64,000 nt of DNA from an alpha proteobacterium L41A (GCA_000335735.1 AMYY01000004.1:62001-126000), one strand, 5' to 3'; shown: positions 1 through 8,944, counted from the stretch's first letter. Program-made: numbers and translations. The notes: generated by a model not told the origin, from the letters alone.

Positions 1-679
1 TCTCGATCACCGTCTGACGGGTGATGCCGTCCAGGATGTGCTCGACGTTCGGCGTGTGGATGACGCCGTCCTTGACGAAGAAGACGTTGGCGCCGGTCGC
101 CTCGGCGACATAGCCGCGCCAGTCCAGCATCAGGGCGTCGGCGAAACCGCGACGCTCGGCGGCGTTCTTGGACATGGTGCAGATCATGTACAGACCCGCC
201 GCCTTGGCCGTCGTCGGGGCCGTCGCCGGATCGGGACGACGCCACTTGGACCACTCCAGACGCAGGCCGCGCGCCTTGACCTCGGGGTCGAAATAGCTGG
301 GCCAGTCCCACACGGCGATCGCCAGGTGGACCTTGTTGTTCAGGGCCGAGACGCTGGTCTGTTCCGGGCCGAGGTAGGCGACGGGACGCACGTAGCAGTC
401 CGTCAGACCATTCTTGGCGCAGGTTTCCTTACAGAAGGCGTCGATTTCAGCGACGCTGTAGGGTATCTCGAAATCGAGCAGGTTGGCGGACCGCTTCAGG
501 CGCTCGGAATGTTGCGTCAGCTTGAAGATTTCGCCGCCGTACATACGCTCACCCTCAAAGACCGACGAGCCATAGTGAAGGGCATGGGTCAGAACGTGCG
601 TTTTCGCTTCCCTCCAGGGGACGAAATCGCCATTCACCCAGATGAAGCCGTCACGATCGTCGAAAGGAACGAAGGCCAT
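1..679 (-). CDS. ilvE: Branched-chain amino acid aminotransferase (N-terminal part, runs off left edge)
   Basis: This PLP-dependent enzyme of fold type IV catalyses the last step of valine, leucine and isoleucine synthesis, or the first step of their breakdown. The reading frame starts at an ATG at 679 and stays open for about 226 residues to the left edge, so the C-terminus is missing. It begins MAFVPFDDRDGFIWVNGDF and contains THALHYGSSVFEGERMY, the conserved N-terminal block of IlvE-type aminotransferases. Further on it has TSVSALNNKVHLAIAVWDW and, near the edge, EATGANVFFVKDG. It is divergent from the response regulator at 762, with 82 bp between start codons. The family is clear. The anabolic or catabolic role cannot be decided here. 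Confidence 0.93.
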   Translation of the reverse strand, partial: MAFVPFDDRDGFIWVNGDFVPWREAKTHVLTHALHYGSSVFEGERMYGGEIFKLTQHSERLKRSANLLDFEIPYSVAEIDAFCKETCAKNGLTDCYVRPVAYLGPEQTSVSALNNKVHLAIAVWDWPSYFDPEVKARGLRLEWSKWRRPDPATAPTTAKAAGLYMICTMSKNAAERRGFADALMLDWRGYVAEATGANVFFVKDGVIHTPNVEHILDGITRQTVIE

Positions 680-761
680 TGAAATACGTCTCCCGCGAAA
701 CTGACGGTCTTAGAGCCGCACGAATCGCTCAGGTCAACGCCGCAAGCGGGGGAAACGTCGC

Positions 762-1499
762 ATGAGCATGACGGAATCGCGTTCGCATGGCCGCTCGGGC
801 CCCATCGCCGGCCCTGGCGTCGGCCGCCATCTGCTGATTGTCGACGACGACGATCGCATCCGCGAACTGCTGAAGGAATTCCTGGCGCGCGAAGGCTATC
901 GCGTGACGGGCGCCGCGCACGCGGCCGCCGCCAAGCGAATGATGGAGCTGATCGAGTTCGATCTGGTCGTGCTGGACGTCATGATGCCAGGCGAAAGCGG
1001 CCTGGACCTGACCAGCTGGGTCCGCAACAAGGCCGAACTGTCCAAGACGCCGGTCCTGCTGCTGACCGCGCGCGGCGATGCCGAGGACCGGATCGAGGGT
1101 CTGTCGCGCGGCGCCGACGACTATATGTCCAAACCCTTCGAGCCGCGCGAACTGGTGCTGCGGATCGACGCCATCCTGCGTCGCACCGGCGGCAAGCCGA
1201 TCGGTCCCAAGGAGATCAAGCTGGGCACGGCCGTCTTCGACATGGAGCGGCTGGAGTTGAGCCGTGACGGCGCGCCCCAGCGTCTGACCGAGGCCGAAGC
1301 TCAGTTGCTCAAGACCCTGGCGCTCCACGCCCATGCCCCGGTCGAGCGGATGAGCCTGTCGCCCGACACCGCCGACATCACAGGCCGCGCTGTGGACGTG
1401 CAGGTCACCCGCCTGCGCCGCAAGCTGGAGGTCGACCCCAAGAACCCGCGCTATCTCCAGACGGTGCGCGGCGTCGGCTATATGCTGGCTCCCGACTGA
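762..1499 (+). CDS. OmpR/PhoB-family response regulator
   Basis: This 245-residue DNA-binding response regulator has an N-terminal receiver domain (about residues 24-135) and a C-terminal winged helix (about 150-243). The receiver shows the acidic pair in LLIVDDDDRIRELL, the phospho-acceptor D72 in VVLDVMMPG, the switch Thr in LLLTARG and the Lys in SKPFEPREL. The winged-helix recognition region reads DVQVTRLRRKLE, followed by the typical ending QTVRGVGYMLAPD. The start is preceded by GGGGAAA about 10 nt upstream. The sensor kinase gene begins 4 nt after its stop, so the two are almost certainly a cognate pair. The arrangement is like the PetR-type regulators of alphaproteobacteria, but the target genes cannot be read from sequence. 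Confidence 0.93.
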   Translation: MSMTESRSHGRSGPIAGPGVGRHLLIVDDDDRIRELLKEFLAREGYRVTGAAHAAAAKRMMELIEFDLVVLDVMMPGESGLDLTSWVRNKAELSKTPVLLLTARGDAEDRIEGLSRGADDYMSKPFEPRELVLRIDAILRRTGGKPIGPKEIKLGTAVFDMERLELSRDGAPQRLTEAEAQLLKTLALHAHAPVERMSLSPDTADITGRAVDVQVTRLRRKLEVDPKNPRYLQTVRGVGYMLAPD

Positions 1500-1503
1500 G
1501 CCG

Positions 1504-2871
1504 ATGCGGCTTCTGCCCGCATATCTGTGGCCGCGATTCGTGAAGCGGCGCCTGCCGACCTCGCTGTGGGGCCGGTCGCTGCTGATCATCGTCCTGCCGG
1601 TGCTGGTGATGCAGATGGCGGTGACCTGGGTCTTCTTCGACGCCCACTGGCAGACGGTGACCGCGCGTCTGTCCGAAGGCCTGGCCGGCGACATCGCCTG
1701 GGCCGTCGAAAGCTATGAGGACGAACCCAGCCCGGCGAACCTGGACAAGCTGGCCAATCGCGCCGAGCGGTCCATGTCCCTGTCCATCGTGCTTCAGGAC
1801 GGGCGAACCCTTCCAACAGAAGAACGCCGCGGCGCCATCGGCGTGGTGGACCGGGTGCTGGACAAGGCCTTGGATGCGCGTCTGGACCGCCCCTACTGGT
1901 TCGACACCACCCGCTACCCCGCCTACGTCGACATCCAGGTGCAGGAGCCGCAAGGGGTGCTGCGCATCATCGCCCCACGCGAGCGTGCGGTGGCGACCCA
2001 GGCCCATATCTTCGTCCTGTGGTTGGCGGTGGCGACCGTGCTGTTGATGGGCGTCGCCATCCTGTTCATCCGCAATCAGGTCCGCGCCATCGAACGTCTG
2101 GCCGACGCGGCCGAAGCCTTCGGGCGTGGCGAGACCGTGCCCCGGTTCAAGCCGCACGGCGCGCGCGAGGTCCGCGCCGCCGCCGTGGCCTTCATGGCCA
2201 TGCGCGACCGCATCCAGCGCCACATCGATCAGCGCACCGCCCTGCTCGCCTCGGTCAGCCACGACCTGCGGACGCCCCTGACCCGTCTGCGCCTCGAACT
2301 GGCGCTGGCTCCGCCTTTCAAGCGCCAGTCTGCCATGCGGGGCGACCTGGACGAAATGGAGCATATGATCGACGAATACCTCGACTTCGCCCGTGGCGAA
2401 GCGGGCGAACCGCCCAAGCCGGTGTCGATTTCCGACCTGTTGAAGGCGGCCGGAGAGGATGCGAAACGCGCCGGCGCCGAGGTCGAGGTGGTGGTCGCCG
2501 AGGGCCTGACCGCCTCGGTTCGCCCCCTCGCCTTCAAGCGCGCCCTGGTGAACCTGGCCGGCAACGCCGCCTCGCACGGCGAGCACGTGCGGCTGTCGGC
2601 CCGCGCCCTGGCGTCAGGCGGGCTGGAGATCATCGTCGAGGACGACGGACCCGGCATTCCCGAAGCCATGTACGACGAGGCCTTCCGGCCCTTCTCGCGC
2701 CTGGACGACTCCCGCAACCAGAACCGCAAGGGCGTCGGTCTGGGCCTCGCCATCGCGCGCGATGTGGCGCGCGGCCACGGCGGCGACGTCACGCTGGATC
2801 GCAGCGAACTGGGCGGGTTGAAAGCGACGATCCGCATCCCCGGCGCGGTCACCGTCGCCGAGTTCGCGTGA
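1504..2871 (+). CDS. EnvZ-type membrane sensor histidine kinase
   Basis: This 455-residue inner-membrane sensor kinase is the partner of the upstream response regulator. Residues about 20-40 form the first transmembrane helix, residues 40-165 a periplasmic sensor region, and residues about 170-190 the second helix, followed by a HAMP linker. The dimerisation and phospho-acceptor box is SVSHDLRTPLTRLRLELAL with His253. The ATPase domain has the N box NLAGNAASHG, the G1 box VEDDGPGIP and the G2 box GVGLGLAIARDVARGHGG. Length and order are typical of EnvZ. The stimulus is unknown; the periplasmic region shows no named domain that I recognise. Confidence 0.92.
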   Translation: MRLLPAYLWPRFVKRRLPTSLWGRSLLIIVLPVLVMQMAVTWVFFDAHWQTVTARLSEGLAGDIAWAVESYEDEPSPANLDKLANRAERSMSLSIVLQDGRTLPTEERRGAIGVVDRVLDKALDARLDRPYWFDTTRYPAYVDIQVQEPQGVLRIIAPRERAVATQAHIFVLWLAVATVLLMGVAILFIRNQVRAIERLADAAEAFGRGETVPRFKPHGAREVRAAAVAFMAMRDRIQRHIDQRTALLASVSHDLRTPLTRLRLELALAPPFKRQSAMRGDLDEMEHMIDEYLDFARGEAGEPPKPVSISDLLKAAGEDAKRAGAEVEVVVAEGLTASVRPLAFKRALVNLAGNAASHGEHVRLSARALASGGLEIIVEDDGPGIPEAMYDEAFRPFSRLDDSRNQNRKGVGLGLAIARDVARGHGGDVTLDRSELGGLKATIRIPGAVTVAEFA

Positions 2872-2956
2872 GCCTTGAAAGCTTTCGTCGACAGGGTCTG
2901 GCGGAACGGCGCTGCAAGGGTCATCTTGAGGGCGACAGGGCTTGGAGATGATTTCG

Positions 2957-3433
2957 ATGCGTAAACTCGCCTTCTTTGCACCCTTGGCCGCGACCCTCGC
3001 CGTCGCCGCCATGGCTCAGGCTCAAGCGCCGACGGTGAACGTCACGGTCGGGCCGCAGCTTCAGCGCGAGGTCGAAAAGCTCGGCGATCGCGAGGTCAAC
3101 GAACAGATCGCGGGCCTTCAGGCCGAGGTCGGAAAGGCCTTGGCCCAGCGTTATCCGGGCGCGACCGCCAATCTGGTCCTGGTCGATCTGAAGCCGAACC
3201 GCCCGACCTGGGAGCAGGTCCGCCAAACGCCAGGCCTGGATCCGATCCGCAGCGTGTCGATCGGCGGCGCGGCCATCAAGGGTGAGATCGTGATGGCGGA
3301 CGGGGTGACGCGGCCCGTGGACTATTCCTATTTCACGCCCAGCATCAACGACGTCTGGGGCTACAGCGTCTGGCGCGACGCCGACCGCGCGTTCGAGCGG
3401 TTCGGCGATCAGATCGAGCGCGGACGCTTCTAG
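2957..3433 (+). CDS. Small secreted protein of unknown function
   Basis: This encodes a protein of about 158 residues with a clear Sec signal peptide: MRKLAFF, then a hydrophobic Ala/Leu core ending AAMAQAQA. I chose the ATG at 2957 because GGAG at 2944-2947 sits 9 nt upstream and the signal peptide then has a normal n-region. In-frame TTG (2942) and ATG (2948) codons upstream would give an odd N-terminus. The mature part is soluble, starts TVNVTVGPQLQREVEKLGD and ends FERFGDQIERGRF. It is probably periplasmic. Its 3' end overlaps the convergent proC by 4 bp. I recognise no domain. Confidence 0.8.
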   Translation: MRKLAFFAPLAATLAVAAMAQAQAPTVNVTVGPQLQREVEKLGDREVNEQIAGLQAEVGKALAQRYPGATANLVLVDLKPNRPTWEQVRQTPGLDPIRSVSIGGAAIKGEIVMADGVTRPVDYSYFTPSINDVWGYSVWRDADRAFERFGDQIERGRF

Positions 3434-4236
3434 CCCATCTCGCGGTTGCGTCTGACCGCCGCCGCGACCGTCTCGTCCAGCATCACCGTGAGGCGGCCGT
3501 CCTTCGCCATGGCGTCAAGCCCGGCGCGGGTCGAGCCGCCAGGCGAGGCGATGCGCCCGATCAGGGCCTCCAGCGCATCGTCGCCCATGGAGTCGGCTGC
3601 GGACCTCAGGGTCGCGCGCGCCAGCACATCCGCTGTCGCCCCATCCAGGCCCGCCGCCTCCCCAGCCCGCGCCAGCGCTTCGGTGAAGGCGTAGAAATAG
3701 GCTGCGCCCGATCCGGCCACCGCTGTCGCCGCATCCATCAGCGCCTCGTCCGCCAGCACCACGGTCTCGGCCATCGGCTCAAACAACGCCCGCCCGATGC
3801 CCTCAGCGCGCCGGTCCGCCGACCAGACAGAGGCCACGCCGCGCCCGCGCGACACGCCGGTCGTCGGCATCACCCGTACGATGGGCCAGCCTCCTAGACC
3901 TTCGGCCAAGGTCGGCGCCGTCACGCCCGCCATCACCGACAGAATGACGGCTCGGTCATTCAGGAACGGCGCCAGCGGAGCCATGACCTCGCGCCACAGC
4001 GCCGGTTTGACCGCCAGAACGATGATCGCCGCATCGGTCAAGACATCTAGCGGCGGATTGGTCCGCGCGCCCTTGACCCGCGCCGTCTCGGCCGCCGGCT
4101 TTTCCGAGGGGGTGAAAATGATCAGGTCGGACGCCGCCACCGTCTCGGTCAGCAGCCAGCCTTCCAGAATGGCGGAGCCAAGCCGGCCGCAGCCGACCAG
4201 AACAACGGGACCCGGCACAGATGCCGCGCTTGGCAT
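3430..4236 (-). CDS. proC: Pyrroline-5-carboxylate reductase
   Basis: This 268-residue cytosolic enzyme reduces 1-pyrroline-5-carboxylate to L-proline with NAD(P)H, the last step of proline synthesis. The N-terminal Rossmann motif is VVLVGCGRLGSAILEGWL. The C-terminal dimerisation domain has AVAGSGAAYFYAFTEAL and the family signature region ending SPGGSTRAGLDAMA. Length is normal. Its ATG overlaps the stop of the upstream YbjN-like gene (TGATG), so the two are translationally coupled. Confidence 0.95.
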   Translation of the reverse strand: MPSAASVPGPVVLVGCGRLGSAILEGWLLTETVAASDLIIFTPSEKPAAETARVKGARTNPPLDVLTDAAIIVLAVKPALWREVMAPLAPFLNDRAVILSVMAGVTAPTLAEGLGGWPIVRVMPTTGVSRGRGVASVWSADRRAEGIGRALFEPMAETVVLADEALMDAATAVAGSGAAYFYAFTEALARAGEAAGLDGATADVLARATLRSAADSMGDDALEALIGRIASPGGSTRAGLDAMAKDGRLTVMLDETVAAAVRRNREMG

Positions 4237-4742
4237 CAGGCGGTGCCGACGGTCTCGAACAAGCAGGCGTCGATCGCCTCCTGCGGCTTCTTGTTCCCGC
4301 GCACCATGAAGTCGAAGGCGGGATAGTAGCGATCCGAAGCCTCGATGGCCGCGTCGATCATCGAGGCTGCCTGGGCCAGGGTCGGGCGCTCGCCCATCGG
4401 CAGGGCCAGCGAATGGCGGAAGACGATCTCGCCGTCCTCGGCCCAGACTTCGAAATGACCCATCCAGGTGCGCTGGTTGATCAGGCCGACCAGTTCATAT
4501 GCCGCCGTCTTGCGGCTTTTGGCCACCTTCAAATCCAGCGCGCAGCACAGCTGAAGACAGTCGCCCTCGGGACGCCAGGCGAACCACAGTTCATAGTCTT
4601 TCCAGTCTCCGGCCAGAGCAAAGGCCAGGTCGCCATCGTCGGTGCGGTCGAACGGAAGATTCTCGGCCGTGAGCACATGCTCAACGACCTCAAGCGGGTC
4701 GAAGGGCACGTCCACTTCCTCGGGCCGGGCGATGTCCATCAA
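4236..4742 (-). CDS. YbjN domain-containing protein
   Basis: This 168-residue soluble protein resembles the YbjN family, whose fold is like a type III secretion chaperone. Visible features are the N-terminal DPLEVVEHVLTAENLPFD, the central WKDYELWFAWRPEGDCLQLC and the helix-rich C-terminus AASMIDAAIEASDRYYPAF. No catalytic motif is seen. In alphaproteobacteria this gene commonly precedes proC, as here with a 1-nt overlap. Function is unknown. E. coli YbjN has been linked to stress and motility phenotypes, but that cannot be carried over with confidence. Confidence 0.85.
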   Translation of the reverse strand: MMDIARPEEVDVPFDPLEVVEHVLTAENLPFDRTDDGDLAFALAGDWKDYELWFAWRPEGDCLQLCCALDLKVAKSRKTAAYELVGLINQRTWMGHFEVWAEDGEIVFRHSLALPMGERPTLAQAASMIDAAIEASDRYYPAFDFMVRGNKKPQEAIDACLFETVGTA

Positions 4743-4812
4743 GTGTCTTTCACGCTGCGTCCGCGAGAATCGCGGGCGTTAACAGAACGGTAAGCCTGTT
4801 CGCAGATTCGGC

Positions 4813-5100
4813 TCAACCGGCTGCGTCCCCCGGTTGAGTTCCATCTGTGGACGTTCCTTTCACGGGCTTTGCAGCCGGCTTTTGGGCGGCCTTCAGCTCT
4901 GCGATCTCGGCACGCAGAGCGGCGATCTCGTCCTTCAGAACATCGAACTCGTCGCGACGGACCAGGTCCATTTCGGCGGCGATCCGGTCGGCCTGGGCGC
5001 GCCAGGCGGTCTTGGCCTCTTCGCCTGCGGCTTGGGCCAGGCCCATGGCGCCGGTCGTCAGCTTGGCGAACTCGTCCAGAATGGGATTGCGGGTCTGCAT
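4813..5100 (-). CDS. ubiK: UbiK-like accessory factor (BMFP family)
   Basis: This 95-residue protein starts MQTRNPILDEFAKLTTGAMG, the amphipathic N-terminal region of the membrane fusogenic BMFP family. A heptad coiled coil follows (EFDVLKDEIAALRAEIAELK, about residues 50-70), then a Lys/Pro/Thr-rich tail. UbiK in enterobacteria assists the ubiquinone-biosynthesis complex, and the Brucella homologue is membrane-fusogenic. It lies 70 nt upstream of the YbjN-like gene and is divergent from lgt. Confidence 0.85.
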   Translation of the reverse strand: MQTRNPILDEFAKLTTGAMGLAQAAGEEAKTAWRAQADRIAAEMDLVRRDEFDVLKDEIAALRAEIAELKAAQKPAAKPVKGTSTDGTQPGDAAG

Positions 5101-5131
5101 GGCGGCTCCGACCTCAACGTCGTTAACGAAG

Positions 5132-5151
5132 GTTCACCGACTATGGTGAAC
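5132..5151. promoter_or_regulatory. Inverted repeat in the ubiK-lgt divergent promoter region
   Basis: A perfect 7-bp inverted repeat, GTTCACC-N6-GGTGAAC, sits between the divergent start codons of ubiK (5100) and lgt (5274). It is 32-51 bp upstream of the ubiK start. The size and symmetry suit a dimeric regulator's operator. The regulator is not identified. Confidence 0.35.
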
Positions 5152-5273
5152 GAAACCTTTCTTTCTGCTGCTTCGCGGGCGCCATCAAGGCGTCGTGATG
5201 CGTCTTCACAGGCGACGACGGCGGCGACGCTTGCTAAACCGCTTTCAAAGACAGTCCCGCACAGGAACGCCCC

Positions 5274-6149
5274 TTGCCCTTTCCCGAATTCGATCCGGTC
5301 CTGATTCACATCGGACCGCTTCCGATCCGCTGGTACGCCCTGGCCTATGTCGCCGGCATCGTGCTGGGCTGGTGGTACGCCGCGCGTTTGGCCAAGACTC
5401 AAAGGCTGTGGGCGCCGGGCAAGCCGCCCGTCACCACGACGCAACTGGACGATCTGGTGCTGTGGATCGTGCTGGGCATCATCCTGGGCGGTCGCCTCGG
5501 CTATGCCCTCTTCTACAAGCCGGCCATGTACGGCCAGCTGTTCACCGGTCAGACGCTGGGCGAGCGGTTCGAACTGTTCCAGCTGTGGACCGGCGGCATG
5601 AGCTTCCACGGCGGCTTCCTGGGCGTCTGCCTGGCCATCGTCCTCTATGCCCGGTCGCAGAAGATCGACATGCTGCGCCTCGGCGATCTGGTCGCGCCCG
5701 TCGTGCCGATCGGCCTGATGTTCGGTCGCCTGGCCAACTTCATCAATGGCGAGCTGTGGGGCCGCGAGACGACCGTCCCTTGGGCCGTGCGCTTCTGCAA
5801 CGCTCGCATCGAACAGATGTACGGCTTCTGCCCCGCGGGCGATGCGCCCCGCCACCCCAGCCAGCTCTATGAGGCGGGTCTTGAGGGGATCGTCCTCTTC
5901 TCCGTCCTTTCCATTGCCATCTGGAAGTTCGGCCTGCTGAAGAAGCCCGGCTATATCACCGGCCTGTTCCTGGTCGGTTATGGCGTCTGCCGCGCGGCGC
6001 TGGAGAATGTGCGCGAGCCGGATATCGGCATGCCAGATTTCCCGTTCGGCCTGACCATGGGGATGATGCTGTCGATCCCGATGATCCTGGTCGGCGCCTG
6101 GCTGATCTGGCGCGCATGGAAGCGTTCGCCGGCTGCCGCCGACGCATGA
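5274..6149 (+). CDS. lgt: Prolipoprotein diacylglyceryl transferase
   Basis: This 291-residue polytopic inner-membrane enzyme transfers diacylglyceryl from phosphatidylglycerol to the lipobox Cys of prolipoproteins. Seven or so hydrophobic segments are visible. The family signature is GRLANFINGELWGR (about residues 155-168). The conserved HGG appears in GGMSFHGGFLGV, and the C-terminal GYITGLFLVGYGVCRAALE is also typical. The start is a TTG at 5274, supported by AGGAA at 5263-5267 and by the family N-terminus MPFPEFDPVLIHIGP; no in-frame ATG fits. It forms an operon with the next two genes. Confidence 0.96.
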   Translation: MPFPEFDPVLIHIGPLPIRWYALAYVAGIVLGWWYAARLAKTQRLWAPGKPPVTTTQLDDLVLWIVLGIILGGRLGYALFYKPAMYGQLFTGQTLGERFELFQLWTGGMSFHGGFLGVCLAIVLYARSQKIDMLRLGDLVAPVVPIGLMFGRLANFINGELWGRETTVPWAVRFCNARIEQMYGFCPAGDAPRHPSQLYEAGLEGIVLFSVLSIAIWKFGLLKKPGYITGLFLVGYGVCRAALENVREPDIGMPDFPFGLTMGMMLSIPMILVGAWLIWRAWKRSPAAADA

Positions 6150-7231
6150 GCGAGGCCGAAACCCTCAAAGCCCGTCTGGCGCGCGAGATCGCCCTGACGG
6201 GTCCGATGACGGTCGCTGACTACGTGACCCGCTGCCTGCACGATCCCAAGGGCGGCTACTATGCGTCGCGTCCGGATCTGGGCGCGCGTGGCGACTTCAT
6301 TACCGCCCCTCTGGTCAGCCAGATGTTCGGCGAACTGATCGGCCTGTGGGCTGTCGAAACCTGGAACCGGCTGGGCGCGCCCGAGCGATTTCGCCTGGTC
6401 GAGGTCGGCCCTGGCGACGGCACATTGATGAGCGACGCCTTGCGCGCCGCTCGCGTGGTCCCAGGCTTTCTCGAAGCCTGCGATCTGATTCTGATCGAAC
6501 CCAGCGCCCCCCTGCGCGATCTCCAGGCCAAGGCCCTGGCCGGCGCCGACCTGTCGCCGCGCTGGGTCCGCAGCCTGACGGCGATCGAGACCGACGCCCC
6601 GGTCATCCTGATCGCCAATGAGGTGCTGGACTGCATGCCCGCCCGTCAGTTCGTCCGCACGGACGGCGGCTGGGCCGAGCGCCGCATCGGCGTCACAGAC
6701 GAAGGCGACCTGATGTTCGGCCTGACCGCCATTTCCGGCGGTTTTCAGAAGCCGGACTTCGAGATCGCGCCGGGCGGCATTCTGGAAATTTCGGACCAGC
6801 AGGCGGTCTTCGGCCGCGACCTTGGCCTGCTGATGAAGGCCGCCTCGGGCGCCGCCCTGCTGATCGACTATGGCCGCGCCCGCCCCGAAGCCGGCGACAC
6901 TCTCCAGGCCTTGCGTCGTCACCAGAAGGTGGATCCCCTCGCGACGCCAGGCGAAGCCGACCTGACCCAATGGGCCGACTTTCCCGTGGTGCTGGAAGCG
7001 GCCGTTCGCACGGGCGCCGACGTCACCGGCAGCCTGCACCAAGGCGACTTCCTGCGCCGGCTGGGCATTGAGGCCCGCGCCGAGGCGCTGAAAGCCGGCC
7101 GGCCCGCCGCCGCCGACGTCATTGCGCGCCAGCTGGATCGGCTGACCGGCGACGACCAGATGGGAACCCTGTTCAAGGCCGCCGCCATCTTCGCCCCCCG
7201 ATCCCTGGTCGTGCCCGGCTGGGACGCCTGA
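6146..7231 (+). CDS. MidA/NDUFAF7-family SAM-dependent methyltransferase
   Basis: This cytosolic methyltransferase of about 361 residues is related to NDUFAF7, which in eukaryotes methylates an arginine of a complex I subunit. The N-terminal MTVADYVTRCLHDPKGGYYA and DLGARGDFITAPLVSQMFGE are hallmark blocks of the family. The SAM-binding motif is LVEVGPGDGTLMSD, and ANEVLDCMPARQFV follows. I start it at the ATG at 6146, which overlaps the lgt stop in an ATGA. A start 30 nt upstream is possible but has no merit. The operon order lgt-methyltransferase-pgeF is common in alphaproteobacteria. Confidence 0.92.
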   Translation: MSEAETLKARLAREIALTGPMTVADYVTRCLHDPKGGYYASRPDLGARGDFITAPLVSQMFGELIGLWAVETWNRLGAPERFRLVEVGPGDGTLMSDALRAARVVPGFLEACDLILIEPSAPLRDLQAKALAGADLSPRWVRSLTAIETDAPVILIANEVLDCMPARQFVRTDGGWAERRIGVTDEGDLMFGLTAISGGFQKPDFEIAPGGILEISDQQAVFGRDLGLLMKAASGAALLIDYGRARPEAGDTLQALRRHQKVDPLATPGEADLTQWADFPVVLEAAVRTGADVTGSLHQGDFLRRLGIEARAEALKAGRPAAADVIARQLDRLTGDDQMGTLFKAAAIFAPRSLVVPGWDA

Positions 7232-7244
7232 TATAGGTGGGGGC

Positions 7245-8015
7245 ATGAGCGACCTGGCCCCCATCACCCATCCGCTTCTGACCGCCGCCGGCATCGCCCA
7301 CGGCTTCTTCACCCGTGCGGGCGGCGTCTCGACCGGCATCTATGAAGGGCTGAACGCCGGCGTCGGCTCCAAGGACGACCCGGCCGCCGTCGCCGAAAAC
7401 CGCCGGCGTGTCGCGGGCCGTTTTAACGCCGACCCGGACCATCTGAACGGCTGCTATCAAATCCATTCCGCCGTGGCGCGTGTCGCGGAAGGTCCCTGGC
7501 ACGGCGACCGGCCGGAGGGCGACGCCGTCGTCTCGGCCGAGCCCGGTCTGCTGTGTTCGGTCCTGACTGCCGACTGCGCGCCGATCCTGATGGCCGATCC
7601 CGAGACCCGCATCGTCGCCGCCGTCCACGCCGGCTGGAAGGGCGCGCTGGGCGGCGTCATCCACTCCGCCGTTTCCGCCATGCAGGCCCTGGGCGCCGAG
7701 CCCCGGCGGGTGGTCGCCGTCGTCGGCCCCTGCATCGCGCCCGCCAGCTATGAGGTGGGCGTCGATTTCGAAGACCGCTTCACCCACCATGATCCTGGCA
7801 GCGACCGCTTCTTCCACCCCGGAGAGACCGACGACAAACGCCAGTTCGACCTGCCCGGCTTCGTCCTGTGGCGGCTGCAACAGGCAGGCGTCGGTCAGGC
7901 CGTCTGGACCGGCCACGACACCTGCGCGGACGCAGAGCGGTTCTATTCGAACCGCCGCGCCTTCCAGCACGGCGAGCCGGACTTCGGTCGATTGATTGCG
8001 GTGATCGGGGCTTAG
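7245..8015 (+). CDS. pgeF: YfiH-family purine nucleoside phosphorylase/laccase-domain protein
   Basis: This 256-residue multicopper-polyphenol-oxidase-fold protein belongs to the YfiH/PgeF family. Members bind zinc, cleave purine nucleosides, and in E. coli edit misincorporated L-Ser in peptidoglycan precursors. Motifs are GFFTRAGGVSTGIYEGLN at the N-terminus, CSVLTADCAPILMAD with the metal-binding Cys, AVHAGWKGALGG with the metal-binding His, and VGPCIAPASYEVG. It starts 13 nt after the methyltransferase with a GGGGG Shine-Dalgarno. Its stop overlaps the convergent lpxC by 4 bp. Confidence 0.94.
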   Translation: MSDLAPITHPLLTAAGIAHGFFTRAGGVSTGIYEGLNAGVGSKDDPAAVAENRRRVAGRFNADPDHLNGCYQIHSAVARVAEGPWHGDRPEGDAVVSAEPGLLCSVLTADCAPILMADPETRIVAAVHAGWKGALGGVIHSAVSAMQALGAEPRRVVAVVGPCIAPASYEVGVDFEDRFTHHDPGSDRFFHPGETDDKRQFDLPGFVLWRLQQAGVGQAVWTGHDTCADAERFYSNRRAFQHGEPDFGRLIAVIGA

Positions 8016-8944
8016 CCCGCGCGCGCCAGCTCCGGCACGCGGGTCACTTCACGCCAGGCGTGCGGGGCGGCCAGCAGAGCACGCACCAGCTTGTTGTTGA
8101 GGGCGTGACCAGCCTTGTAGCCCTCGTATCGGCCCAGTAGCGGCGCGCCCAGGACATACAGGTCGCCGATGGCGTCCAGCGCCTTGTGACGCACGAACTC
8201 GCGTTCCATGCGCAGGCCGCCGGGGTTCAGAATCTCATCGCCGTCGATGACCACGGCATTCTCCAGCGAGCCGCCGCGCGCCAGGCCCGCCTTGCGCAAC
8301 GCCTCGACCTCATGCGCGAACCCGAAGGTGCGGCAGGCCATGATCTCCTTGCGGAAGGTCGGTTCGTCCACGACGAAGTCGATCACCTGATTGCCGATCA
8401 CGGCAGAGGGGAAGTCGATCTCGAACCGCATCTCATAGCGGTCGCACGGCATCAGGGCCGCATGCTTGTCGCCCTCGATCACATGGACCGTTTCCAGGAT
8501 CTCGATGTAGCGCTGCGGCGTCGGCTGCGGTCGGAAACCGGCCCGATCCAGCAGCTTCACGAACTCCAGCGCCGAACCGTCCAGGATCGGCAGCTCCGGT
8601 CCGTCGACCTCTACCACGGCGTTCGAAACGCCCAGCGCGGCGAAGGCGGCCATCAGATGCTCGATCGTCGACAGGCGAACGCCCGCGCCGTTCTCGATCA
8701 TGGTGTTCAGGCGGGCGTCAACGACGGCCTCGCCCGACACCGGAATGCGGTTGTCGCGGTCGGCGATGTCGGTGCGCACGAAGACGATGCCCGTGCCAGA
8801 CGGCGCAGGCCGAACCGCCAGCCGCACCCGGCGGCCGGTGTGCACCCCGACGCCGGCGATGATGGCCGGGGCGACGATGGTGCGTTCGTGATGGTCGCGT
8901 CTGACCGACAAACCTGAACTCGCTCTATCCTTTGCGCGCCGCAC
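8012..8944 (-). CDS. lpxC: UDP-3-O-acyl-N-acetylglucosamine deacetylase
   Basis: This 310-residue zinc enzyme performs the committed step of lipid A synthesis. Conserved blocks are RTIVAPAIIAGVGVHTGR near the N-terminus, the first zinc His in STIEHLMAAFAALGV, FVVDEPTFRKEIMACRTFGF, and the C-terminal zinc ligands in VRHKALDAIGDLYVLG with GYKAGHALNN. The longest start is a GTG at 8944. The family N-terminus usually begins nearer HHERTIVAP, so an internal TTG about 12 codons in is possible. It lies downstream of ftsZ, as is common, but a strong terminator separates them. Confidence 0.95.
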   Translation of the reverse strand: MRRAKDRASSGLSVRRDHHERTIVAPAIIAGVGVHTGRRVRLAVRPAPSGTGIVFVRTDIADRDNRIPVSGEAVVDARLNTMIENGAGVRLSTIEHLMAAFAALGVSNAVVEVDGPELPILDGSALEFVKLLDRAGFRPQPTPQRYIEILETVHVIEGDKHAALMPCDRYEMRFEIDFPSAVIGNQVIDFVVDEPTFRKEIMACRTFGFAHEVEALRKAGLARGGSLENAVVIDGDEILNPGGLRMEREFVRHKALDAIGDLYVLGAPLLGRYEGYKAGHALNNKLVRALLAAPHAWREVTRVPELARAG

